The notes beneath the pieces were generated by a model, which saw nothing but the letters and a program-made list of their open reading frames with translations, was not told the origin of the DNA and searched no databases. From assembly GCA_009930445.1 (NCBI GenBank), contig RZYD01000172.1, positions 1-5,468 on the forward strand: 5,468 nt of DNA, written 5' to 3'. This document shows, one piece after another, positions 1-5,468 of this stretch. Source of the DNA: Bacteroidia bacterium. Its GTDB lineage: Bacteria; Bacteroidota; Bacteroidia; Bacteroidales; BM520. Both the position numbers and the translations under genes were made by a program. Numbering within the stretch: position 1 is the stretch's first letter; every line of letters begins with the position of its first letter.

Positions 1-13
1 TGTTCTGCTATTG

Positions 14-46
14 TTTGTTTTAACCAAAAAATAGTCTTTACCTTTG
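14..46 (+). promoter_or_regulatory. Bacteroidota-type promoter of korAB (TTTG / TAnnTTTG)
   Basis: TTTG at 14-17 is followed after 21 bases by TACCTTTG at 39-46, an exact match to the TAnnTTTG -7 element known for the Bacteroidota primary sigma factor, with the -33 TTTG at about the expected distance. Transcription would start near position 50-54, giving a leader of only about 20-25 bases before the korA ATG at 74. The leader shows no Shine-Dalgarno sequence, which is usual in this phylum. The element match is seen directly; its activity is inferred. Confidence 0.6.
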
Positions 47-73
47 TTTCGATAAACCACAGAAACTGTAGCT

Positions 74-1924
74 ATGATTGAAAAAGCCCAGAAAATTATT
101 GAGCTTGATGAGGTGGTTGTGAAGTTTGTAGGTGATTCGGGCGACGGTATGCAATTGACCGGCACCCTGTTTTCAGATAATACCGCATCGGTCGGTAACG
201 ACTTCGCAACATTTCCGGATTATCCTTCAGAAATTAGGCCCCCACACAATACCATTTCAGGTGTTTCAGGGTTTCAGATCCATTTTGGACAAAAACCTGT
301 GCACTCCTCTGGTGATGTTGCCGATGTCCTTGTAGCCATGAATCCGGCATCTTTAAGAGCAAATTTAAAAAATTTAAAACCAGGAGGAACATTAATCCTC
401 GATGCCGACACTTTTATCGATAAAGCGGTTGAAAAAGCGGGGTATATGCAGAATCCCCTTGAAGATGAATCCCTGAAGGATTATCATCTCATCGCTGCCC
501 CTATTTCCCGGTTAACAAAGGAGAGTGTAAGTGAGCTTGGCCTTGACAACAAAGTTGCGATGAAATCACGCAATATGTTTGCCCTCGGGATTACTTACTA
601 TCTTTTTAATCGTGACTTTGCTCCGACAGATCAGTATTTCGAGCGAAAATTTGGAAAGAATCCATTGATCGTACAAGCCAATAAGAGTGTACTCCGTGCT
701 GGTTATATTTATGCTGAATCGGTGGCTGCTTCGGCAACAACCTATACGGTGCAGCCGGCCGTACTTCCCAAAGGAACGTACCGGAACATTACGGGAAATA
801 TTGCTACGGCATGGGGTTTCATTGCCGCAGCCGAGCGTTCCGGCCTTGAACTGTATCTGGGTTCCTATCCCATTACTCCCGCCTCTGAAATCCTGGTTGA
901 ACTGGAGAAACAACGCCAGTTGAATATTAAAGCTTTTCAGGCCGAAGATGAAATTGCGGGAATCTGCTCGGCAATTGGTGCCAGTTTTGCCGGTTCCCTT
1001 GCCTTAACCAGCACCTCCGGTCCGGGGTTATCCCTTAAAAGTGAAGCTATTGGTCTGGCCTTAATGACAGAACTACCTTTGGTAATTGTCGATGTTCAGC
1101 GAGGTGGCCCTTCTACAGGTTTGCCTACCAAAACGGAACAATCCGACCTGATGCAGGCATTATATGGCCGGAATGGAGAAGGACAGGTGGTTGTTTTGGC
1201 TGCTTCTTCTGCTACCAACTGTTTTTATTTTGCCTACCAGGCTGCCAAACTGGCGGTAGAACATATGACCCCGGTAATACTTCTTACCGACGGATACATA
1301 GCCAATGGCAGTGAGGTTTTTAGAATTCCCAGTGTGGCAGATTTACCCGATATAAAGCCCCGCCTGGCGAAAGCCAATGACCCGGATTATGCCCCTTATC
1401 GACGGGATGAAGCTACCCTTGCACGTTCATGGGCCATCCCGGGAACTGAAGGATTACGCCACAGAATCGGCGGATTGGAGAAGGAAGATATTACCGGCTC
1501 GGTATCGCATGACCCCGATAACCACCAAAAGATGTCGGAATACCGCGATGCGAAAGTGCAGCGTATTGCCAGGTATATTCCTCAGCAGGAAGTGATTGGC
1601 GAACCAGAAGGGGATCTGCTGGTCGTTGGCTGGGGGGGGACTTATGGTGCTTTGCGTAATGCTGTGCAAGAAGTTCAAAATGAAGGAAAAAAAGTGAGTT
1701 TATGCCAGTTTAATTATATTAATCCGTTGCCGGAAAATACCACTGAGATTTTTTCCCGGTTTAAGCGGATTGTGGTTTGTGAATTGAACTTCGGACAGTT
1801 TGTCAATTACCTGCGTATCAGACACCCAGAGTTTACTTATGCGCAGTATAACAAACTTAAAGGATTGCCGTTTAAAGTTTCTGAACTTACAAAAAAGTTC
1901 AACCAAATTCTGGAGGAAATTTAG
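74..1924 (+). CDS. korA: 2-oxoacid:ferredoxin oxidoreductase, alpha subunit (fused gamma-alpha), probable 2-oxoglutarate-specific KorA
   Basis: This is the alpha subunit of the cytoplasmic enzyme that oxidatively decarboxylates a 2-oxoacid (most likely 2-oxoglutarate to succinyl-CoA) and passes electrons to ferredoxin or flavodoxin; the reaction is reversible in reductive TCA metabolism. The 616 aa fit the fused gamma-alpha form. The N-terminal gamma domain (about residues 12-200) carries GDSGDGMQLTG at 20-30. The pyrimidine-type domain follows, with YPITP at 265-269, AEDEIAG from 290 and GGPSTGLPTKTEQSD at 344-358. The C-terminal domain has VGWGGTYG around 518-525 and ELNFGQ at 570-575. No cysteine cluster is seen, as expected, since the iron-sulfur site is in the beta subunit. 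The ATG at 74 places the first strand as in relatives. The TAG stop is one base before korB. The 2-oxoglutarate preference is inferred from family resemblance; pyruvate or branched-chain 2-oxoacids cannot be excluded. Confidence 0.93.
   Translation: MIEKAQKIIELDEVVVKFVGDSGDGMQLTGTLFSDNTASVGNDFATFPDYPSEIRPPHNTISGVSGFQIHFGQKPVHSSGDVADVLVAMNPASLRANLKNLKPGGTLILDADTFIDKAVEKAGYMQNPLEDESLKDYHLIAAPISRLTKESVSELGLDNKVAMKSRNMFALGITYYLFNRDFAPTDQYFERKFGKNPLIVQANKSVLRAGYIYAESVAASATTYTVQPAVLPKGTYRNITGNIATAWGFIAAAERSGLELYLGSYPITPASEILVELEKQRQLNIKAFQAEDEIAGICSAIGASFAGSLALTSTSGPGLSLKSEAIGLALMTELPLVIVDVQRGGPSTGLPTKTEQSDLMQALYGRNGEGQVVVLAASSATNCFYFAYQAAKLAVEHMTPVILLTDGYIANGSEVFRIPSVADLPDIKPRLAKANDPDYAPYRRDEATLARSWAIPGTEGLRHRIGGLEKEDITGSVSHDPDNHQKMSEYRDAKVQRIARYIPQQEVIGEPEGDLLVVGWGGTYGALRNAVQEVQNEGKKVSLCQFNYINPLPENTTEIFSRFKRIVVCELNFGQFVNYLRIRHPEFTYAQYNKLKGLPFKVSELTKKFNQILEEI
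1912..1916 (+). promoter_or_regulatory. Shine-Dalgarno site of korB
   Basis: GGAGG lies inside the last codons of korA, nine bases before the ATG at 1926. It supports that ATG over the in-frame upstream ATG at 1800, which would add 42 residues unlike any KorB. It is the only clear SD in the window; the other genes have none or a badly spaced one. It may secure re-initiation after the korA stop so that the two subunits are made in balance. Confidence 0.55.
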
Positions 1925-1925
1925 G

Positions 1926-2954
1926 ATGAGTAAAGATGCAATAATTAAACAGGAACTTACAAAAGACGATTTTGTAAGCGACCAAGTCGTGAAATGGTGT
2001 CCTGGTTGTGGTGACCACGCTATTTTATCTGCACTGGAAAATGTATTACCCCAATTGGGTAAACGGAAAGAGGATATTTTAATTATCTCTGGAATTGGTT
2101 GTAGTTCACGTTTCCCCTATTATGTGAATACTTACGGGTTCCATGGCATACATGGCCGTGCCTTGGCTATTGCCAGTGGTGCCCGGATTTCAAATCCTGA
2201 TCTTTCCATCTGGGTTGCTACTGGTGATGGTGATTCCATGGCCATAGGGGGGAATCATTTCATCCATGCCATTAGGAGAAATCTGGATATTAATCTCATG
2301 CTTTTTAATAATGAGATATATGGATTAACCAAAGGACAATATTCTCCTACCACTCCTTTTGGACAGGTGACAAAAACATCCCCTTATGGTACAATTGAAT
2401 CGCCTTTTGAACCGGGTGAATTGTGCATTGGTGCACAGGGAACCTTTTTTGCCCGGGGTATTGATGCCAACCCGAAAGCACTAACAGAGATATTTTTGGC
2501 TTCGGCACGGCATAAAGGAATGTCCGTAGTTGAAATTTTGCAAAATTGTGTTATTTTTAACAATGGAGCACATAAACATTTGAACGACCGGGAAAATAAA
2601 GCTGACCGTCAACTATGGCTGGAACACGGAAAACGAATGCTTTTCGGGAAAGAAGGAAATAAGGGACTTATTTTAAAAGGGACTGATTTACAGGTGGTTA
2701 CCATCGGCGAGAATGGAATTAGCGAAGCGGATATTCTTATTCATGATGCCCATTCTACTAATCCGATTATTCATCTGCAGCTGATTCGTATGCGTTATCC
2801 TGAATTCCCCGTTGCCTTTGGGGTGATTCGTGATGTGGAAAAGCCATCTTACGAACAACTAATGGTGGAACAAATTAAGGCGGTACAAAAAAAATCGCCT
2901 TACCTGACTGCTGATGCATTGTTCAGAAGCGGAACCACCTGGGAAGTAGAATAA
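1926..2954 (+). CDS. korB: 2-oxoacid:ferredoxin oxidoreductase, beta subunit (ThDP and [4Fe-4S] binding), KorB
   Basis: This is the partner of KorA; it binds thiamine diphosphate and the single [4Fe-4S] cluster that passes electrons to the external carrier. The 342 aa are typical for the beta subunit of the two-subunit enzymes. CPGCG at 25-29 supplies Cys25 and Cys28, GIGCSSR at 56-62 supplies Cys59, and Cys208 in LQNCVIFNN is the fourth ligand, the C-x2-C-x30-C-x~150-C spacing of this family. The ThDP pyrophosphate/Mg motif runs from GDGD at 100-103 to NNEIYGLTKGQ at 128-138. The start at 1926 follows the korA stop by one base and has a GGAGG nine bases upstream. A longer reading from 1800 stays open only by overlap with korA and is not supported. 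No separate ferredoxin-like delta subunit is encoded nearby, so an external ferredoxin or flavodoxin must accept the electrons. Confidence 0.93.
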   Translation: MSKDAIIKQELTKDDFVSDQVVKWCPGCGDHAILSALENVLPQLGKRKEDILIISGIGCSSRFPYYVNTYGFHGIHGRALAIASGARISNPDLSIWVATGDGDSMAIGGNHFIHAIRRNLDINLMLFNNEIYGLTKGQYSPTTPFGQVTKTSPYGTIESPFEPGELCIGAQGTFFARGIDANPKALTEIFLASARHKGMSVVEILQNCVIFNNGAHKHLNDRENKADRQLWLEHGKRMLFGKEGNKGLILKGTDLQVVTIGENGISEADILIHDAHSTNPIIHLQLIRMRYPEFPVAFGVIRDVEKPSYEQLMVEQIKAVQKKSPYLTADALFRSGTTWEVE

Positions 2955-2971
2955 GTTATTTTTATGTTGAT

Positions 2972-3012
2972 AAAAAAACCACCTGAAACTATATTTATCA
3001 GGTGGTTTTTTT
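2972..3012. terminator. Bidirectional intrinsic terminator between korB and the flavodoxin gene
   Basis: The 15-base arms at 2972-2986 and 2998-3012 are perfectly complementary (AAAAAAACCACCTGA against TCAGGTGGTTTTTTT) around an 11-base AT-rich loop. The T run at 3006-3012 ends transcripts coming from korB, and the A run at 2972-2978 reads as a T run on the other strand for transcripts coming from the flavodoxin gene. It sits 17 bases after the korB stop and 35 bases after the end of the minus-strand gene, as expected for a shared terminator of convergent operons. The remainder of the gap (3013-3047) shows nothing else. Confidence 0.88.
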
Positions 3013-3047
3013 GTGGCCACTTCATTGGGTCTATTTCCCGGAAAAGT

Positions 3048-3563
3048 TTAGATTAGTTGTTTAATCCAATTAGAAATCCGTTCGTCGCTTTTTTCTTCTT
3101 CATTCACCTCGTCAAGGGCCAGACCAACGAATTTGCCATCGTGATGGGCTCTGGAGGCTGAAAAACGGTAGCCTTCTGAAGGCCATTCCCCTTTTGGGGT
3201 TGCACCCATCGCGATAAATGCTTTATGAATTTCTGCCATATCATTAACAAAATGATGCGGATACAAAATTTGATCCCCCAGGCCAAACACTGCGAATTTT
3301 ATTCCCTGTAAATTAATTCCGGATTCTTTGCATTTTTTGAGAAATAATATCCATTGATTATTGCCGGAAACTTCTTCCCATGTTTCAGAGCCAACGGTTG
3401 AGCCACCAGCAATTATGAAAGAATATTCCATCAGTTTTTCTGGCTGCACCTCTTCGATATTAAAAATATCTGCTGTCCCTGGTGTTAATAATGAATAGAT
3501 TTTGTAGGCTGAGTGGTCAACAGCGCCACCTTCAGGCCAATACAATACGATTGTGTTGTTCAT
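3048..3563 (-). CDS. Long-chain flavodoxin with an atypical FMN-phosphate loop
   Basis: This is a small cytoplasmic one-domain electron carrier of the flavodoxin fold, 171 aa. The C-terminal half is clearly flavodoxin: VFGLGDQILYP at 92-102 is the 90s loop with the isoalloxazine-stacking Tyr101. It is followed by GEWPSEGYRFSAS at 125-137 and FVGLALDE at 145-152, the signature of the long-chain class (extra loop about 124-146). The N-terminal half departs from the norm. After the first strand (TIVLYW) the expected T-x-T-G-x-T phosphate loop is replaced by PEGGAVDHSA at 10-19. In the 60s loop, GGSTVGSETW at 53-62 has Val57 where the usual Trp sits, though Trp62 is close. It may be a divergent FMN carrier serving KorAB or another low-potential enzyme; FMN binding itself is unproven. 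It starts 27 bp after the response regulator with no promoter seen, so co-transcription is likely. The ATG at 3563 lacks an SD. Confidence 0.85.
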   Translation of the reverse strand: MNNTIVLYWPEGGAVDHSAYKIYSLLTPGTADIFNIEEVQPEKLMEYSFIIAGGSTVGSETWEEVSGNNQWILFLKKCKESGINLQGIKFAVFGLGDQILYPHHFVNDMAEIHKAFIAMGATPKGEWPSEGYRFSASRAHHDGKFVGLALDEVNEEEKSDERISNWIKQLI

Positions 3564-3590
3564 ATACTACTTTTATTTTTTAAATTGCGA

Positions 3591-4694
3591 TTAAATTTCT
3601 ACCATTTTATTTTTTATGGCGTAAATAATAACTTCAACCATATTTTTCATTTCGCTTTTCAGCAAAATGTTTGCCCGGTGTTTTTCAACGGTACGTTCAG
3701 AAATAAAAAGGGTTTCGGCTATTTCTTGTGTTGAGGCTCCTTTACAAATGTGTTCAAGGATTTCTGATTCGCGTTTGGAAAGTGTAAATGCAGGTTCGTC
3801 AGTGTGATTTGTTTTTGCCGAATGGTCGTTACTATATACTTTTATTAGTTTTGCTACCAGATTTTTTGATACGGAGATATCTGATGCTTCTGAGGATTCG
3901 AGGGCTATCCGTAAGGTTTCGATTTCGGATGTGCTGAGGTTTAAGCTGTTTCCGGGCGAGGAGTTTGCGGAATTTTGTTTTACCATCGTTCCGACTACAT
4001 TAATTTTTCCGCGAATTTTTGATGCTCCGGCATAGAGTTCGACGGGGAAAGGGTCTTTTCGTCGGTTTAATGCGGTGAATTCTATGTGAATATTTTTTTC
4101 AAATCCTTTATGACAACGCATGAGTTTTTCTTTCACATAATCCCGGTGATCGATGTCAACGATATCCATAAATGACATATTTTCAAATTCCTCTTTGTAA
4201 AAGTCAAACATATTGACCATAACGCGATTCACCGAGACAAATTTCTCTTCTTGTAAGATAAAAACCCCGTTGGGGTTATTTTCAAGCAGTGTGCGAAATT
4301 TCTCTTCGTTGGCATGTATAATTTTCTCGTGTTTTTTGAGGCGTGTTTGAACCGACAGATAGAGTTCTTCGGAATTTACCGGTTTGGTGAGATAATCATC
4401 AGCACCCAGCTGCATGCCTGTGCGGATATCTTTGATGTCATCTTTTGAGGTGAGGAAAATAAAGGGGATATTGTTTGTTGCCGAGCTTTCCTGTAAAACG
4501 GAGAAAACCTCGTATCCATCGATATGCGGCATATTAATATCGCAAAGGATGAGGTCGGGAAGCACATCAAAAGCTTTTTGGATTCCTACTGCTCCATTTT
4601 CTGCCACGGTTACGTCAAAACCCTTTGCCTTCAGAAATACCTGAGTTGTCTGTGACAGTGCCCTGTCGTCATCTATTAATAGTATCTTTGGCAT
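3591..4694 (-). CDS. Response regulator, REC-PAS-LuxR-type HTH
   Basis: This is a 367-aa cytoplasmic DNA-binding response regulator. The receiver domain (about 1-120) has the full phosphorylation set: acidic Asp8-Asp9, phospho-acceptor Asp52 in LCDINMP, Thr82 and Lys104 in the KP motif. A PAS domain follows at about 128-240 (FRTLLENNPNGVFILQEE onward), joined to the receiver by a short helix that could form a coiled coil. It ends in GTMVKQ rather than the common DIT-type exit. A Ser/Asn-rich linker (about 241-302) leads to a LuxR/FixJ helix-turn-helix at 303-367 with LSKRESEILEHICKG and recognition helix SERTVEKHRANILLK (332-346). No histidine kinase lies in the window, so it is an orphan here. 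The PAS domain may add a second input (a small molecule, redox state or partner protein), but its ligand cannot be read from the sequence. It is probably co-transcribed with the downstream flavodoxin gene. No convincing SD is seen; GGAAG ends only three bases before the ATG. Confidence 0.9.
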   Translation of the reverse strand: MPKILLIDDDRALSQTTQVFLKAKGFDVTVAENGAVGIQKAFDVLPDLILCDINMPHIDGYEVFSVLQESSATNNIPFIFLTSKDDIKDIRTGMQLGADDYLTKPVNSEELYLSVQTRLKKHEKIIHANEEKFRTLLENNPNGVFILQEEKFVSVNRVMVNMFDFYKEEFENMSFMDIVDIDHRDYVKEKLMRCHKGFEKNIHIEFTALNRRKDPFPVELYAGASKIRGKINVVGTMVKQNSANSSPGNSLNLSTSEIETLRIALESSEASDISVSKNLVAKLIKVYSNDHSAKTNHTDEPAFTLSKRESEILEHICKGASTQEIAETLFISERTVEKHRANILLKSEMKNMVEVIIYAIKNKMVEI

Positions 4695-4726
4695 ATGCTT
4701 CCGATGTATACGTAAGATTTTTTCAG

Positions 4727-4745
4727 ATAGTTACTGCAAAACTAT
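4727..4745. repeat. Inverted repeat ATAGTT-N7-AACTAT in the divergent intergenic region
   Basis: The perfect six-base arms at 4727-4732 and 4740-4745 are separated by seven bases. The right arm overlaps the possible -7 element of the response regulator, which is where an autoregulatory operator would sit. An inverted repeat this short can readily arise by chance in 165 AT-rich bases, so a role as operator is only a suggestion. Confidence 0.3.
4737..4744 (-). promoter_or_regulatory. Possible -7 element of the response regulator-flavodoxin operon
   Basis: Read on the minus strand, 4744-4737 is TAGTTTTG, an exact TAnnTTTG match. It would start transcription near 4731, about 35 bases ahead of the ATG at 4694. 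No good TTG lies at the expected -33 distance; the nearest is TTC at 4770-4768, too far upstream and imperfect. An 8-T run immediately upstream of the element may add curvature. The call rests on the -7 element alone and is tentative. Confidence 0.35.
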
Positions 4746-4859
4746 AAAAAAAATTACTTTTATTATTGAAAGTGAAAGGGTCATTATCTCTGTAAAAATA
4801 CTCATTTTCCGGGAACACTTTGCTTTAAAATTGTATCTATAGTCATAGAATATCAGGAA

Positions 4860-5468
4860 ATGCAAAAACAATTTGAATCGTATTTAGCTACTTGTGGAAT
4901 CAACCCTGAAACTGACAGGGTGTTGTTAACGGTGAGCGGTGGAAGGGACTCAATGTGTATGTGTGATCTTTTTCTTCAATCAGGGATTTGTCATTCTATT
5001 GCCCATTGCAATTTTCATTTGCGTGGTGGAGAATCGAATTTAGATGCACAGTTTGTAAAAGCTTATGCCGAGCAAAATGGCCTTTCATGGTATTTGAAAG
5101 ATTTTGATACCGTACAATATGCGAATGATCAAGGGATTTCAATTCAGATGGCCGCAAGAGATTTACGCTACGCATGGTTTCATCAGCTTGCCGAAACCTA
5201 TCATTTTGATTGTATTGCCACGGCCCATCACCTGGATGATCAGACAGAAACTTTTTTTATCAATTTGATCCGTGGAACCGGAATTGCCGGATTACATGGC
5301 ATCCTGCCGCGAACGGGCCGAATTGTCAGGCCACTGCTTTTTGCTACCCGGGAGGATATCGACCAGTATATACGGGCCAACCATTTGCCTTTTCGCGAAG
5401 ATGCATCCAACAATTCACTGAAATACCTGCGAAATCAAATCAGACATACGATATTGCCTGCTTTTGAA
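4860..5468 (+). CDS. tilS: tRNA(Ile)-lysidine synthetase TilS, 5' part (cut by the window end)
   Basis: TilS uses ATP and lysine to turn C34 of the CAU-anticodon tRNA-Ile into lysidine, so that the tRNA reads AUA and is charged with isoleucine; it is normally essential. The first 203 codons are present and stay open to the last base. They cover most of the N-terminal PP-loop ATPase domain: VSGGRDS (about 24-30) is the ATP pyrophosphate loop SGGxDS, HCNFHLRGGES follows, then ARDLRYAWF, TAHHLDDQTET, RGTGIAGLHG, RPLL and the REDASNN...RNQIRH segment typical of TilS. The C-terminal tRNA-binding domains lie beyond the window. The ATG at 4860 gives the usual short lead before the PP-loop, and no other in-frame ATG lies close upstream. 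AGGA directly before the ATG is too near to act as a normal SD. The gene is divergent from the response regulator. Confidence 0.94.
   Translation, partial: MQKQFESYLATCGINPETDRVLLTVSGGRDSMCMCDLFLQSGICHSIAHCNFHLRGGESNLDAQFVKAYAEQNGLSWYLKDFDTVQYANDQGISIQMAARDLRYAWFHQLAETYHFDCIATAHHLDDQTETFFINLIRGTGIAGLHGILPRTGRIVRPLLFATREDIDQYIRANHLPFREDASNNSLKYLRNQIRHTILPAFE

Noticed and set aside
361..379. Tandem AAATTTAAAA-like repeat in korA
   Set aside because: It encodes the NLKNLK segment before the conserved PGG and is explained by codon repetition.
566..913. 115-aa open frame antisense to korA
   Set aside because: It lies fully inside a strongly conserved gene, has no start signal, and its composition fits a reverse-strand shadow.
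687..1678. Other short open frames inside korA (687-923 and 1377-1595 on +, 1454-1678 on -)
   Set aside because: All lie in other frames of a well-supported gene, with no recognisable domain or initiation signal.
1800..1925. In-frame upstream extension of korB from an ATG at 1800
   Set aside because: The extra 42 residues overlap korA in another frame and do not resemble KorB. The ATG at 1926 has a well-placed GGAGG and begins the protein as in the family.
3104..3286. 60-aa frame within the flavodoxin gene
   Set aside because: It is an alternative frame of the same strand covering the conserved flavodoxin motifs; the flavodoxin frame is the real one.
4376..4644. Short frames within the receiver domain of the response regulator (both strands)
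   Set aside because: They overlap the complete REC motif set and are shadows of it.
4765..4842. Possible tilS promoters (ATTG at 4765 with TATCTCTG at 4785-4792, or TTTG at 4819-4822)
   Set aside because: The first pair has a mismatch in the -7 element and a spacer of about 16, which is too short. The second has no TAnnTTTG at the proper distance. Neither is good enough to annotate.
1..5468. Search for CRISPR arrays, insertion sequences, tRNA/rRNA genes, toxin-antitoxin pairs or a defence-like system
   Set aside because: No spaced repeats, transposase-like frames, terminal inverted repeats or RNA gene signatures were seen. All sizeable frames belong to known housekeeping or regulatory families.

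Overview
The window looks like an ordinary housekeeping and regulatory stretch of a Bacteroidota chromosome, probably from an anaerobic or facultative Bacteroidales/Marinilabiliales-type organism (the lineage is inferred, not proven). The basis is a moderately AT-rich sequence, a two-gene KorA (fused gamma-alpha) plus KorB 2-oxoacid:ferredoxin oxidoreductase, a TTTG / TAnnTTTG promoter of the Bacteroidota primary-sigma type ahead of korA, mostly weak or absent Shine-Dalgarno sites, and a TilS of the HCNFHLRG type.

Left half (1-3047, + strand): a promoter at 14-46 drives korA (74-1924, 616 aa) and korB (1926-2954, 342 aa). The genes are separated by one base and together encode a complete thiamine-diphosphate, [4Fe-4S] 2-oxoacid oxidoreductase, most likely 2-oxoglutarate to succinyl-CoA. 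A 15-bp perfect stem flanked by A and T runs (2972-3012) sits between korB and the next, convergent gene and can terminate both strands.

Right half: on the minus strand, a REC-PAS-LuxR response regulator (4694-3591, 367 aa) is followed after 27 bp by a long-chain flavodoxin (3563-3048, 171 aa) whose FMN-phosphate loop lacks the usual T-x-T-G-x-T pattern. They are probably co-transcribed. Divergent to them, the 5' part of tilS (4860 to the window end, 203 codons) encodes tRNA-Ile lysidine synthetase. The 165-bp divergent intergenic region holds a plausible -7 element for the regulator and short inverted repeats.

How the genes may work together: KorAB releases low-potential electrons to ferredoxin or flavodoxin, and a flavodoxin lies immediately convergent to it, in line with a regulator that carries a PAS domain. 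A redox-linked neighbourhood is a reasonable inference, but the opposite orientation means KorAB and the flavodoxin are not one operon. I found no mobile element, CRISPR array, RNA gene or clearly new multigene system. The most unusual item is the atypical flavodoxin and its pairing with the orphan REC-PAS-LuxR regulator.
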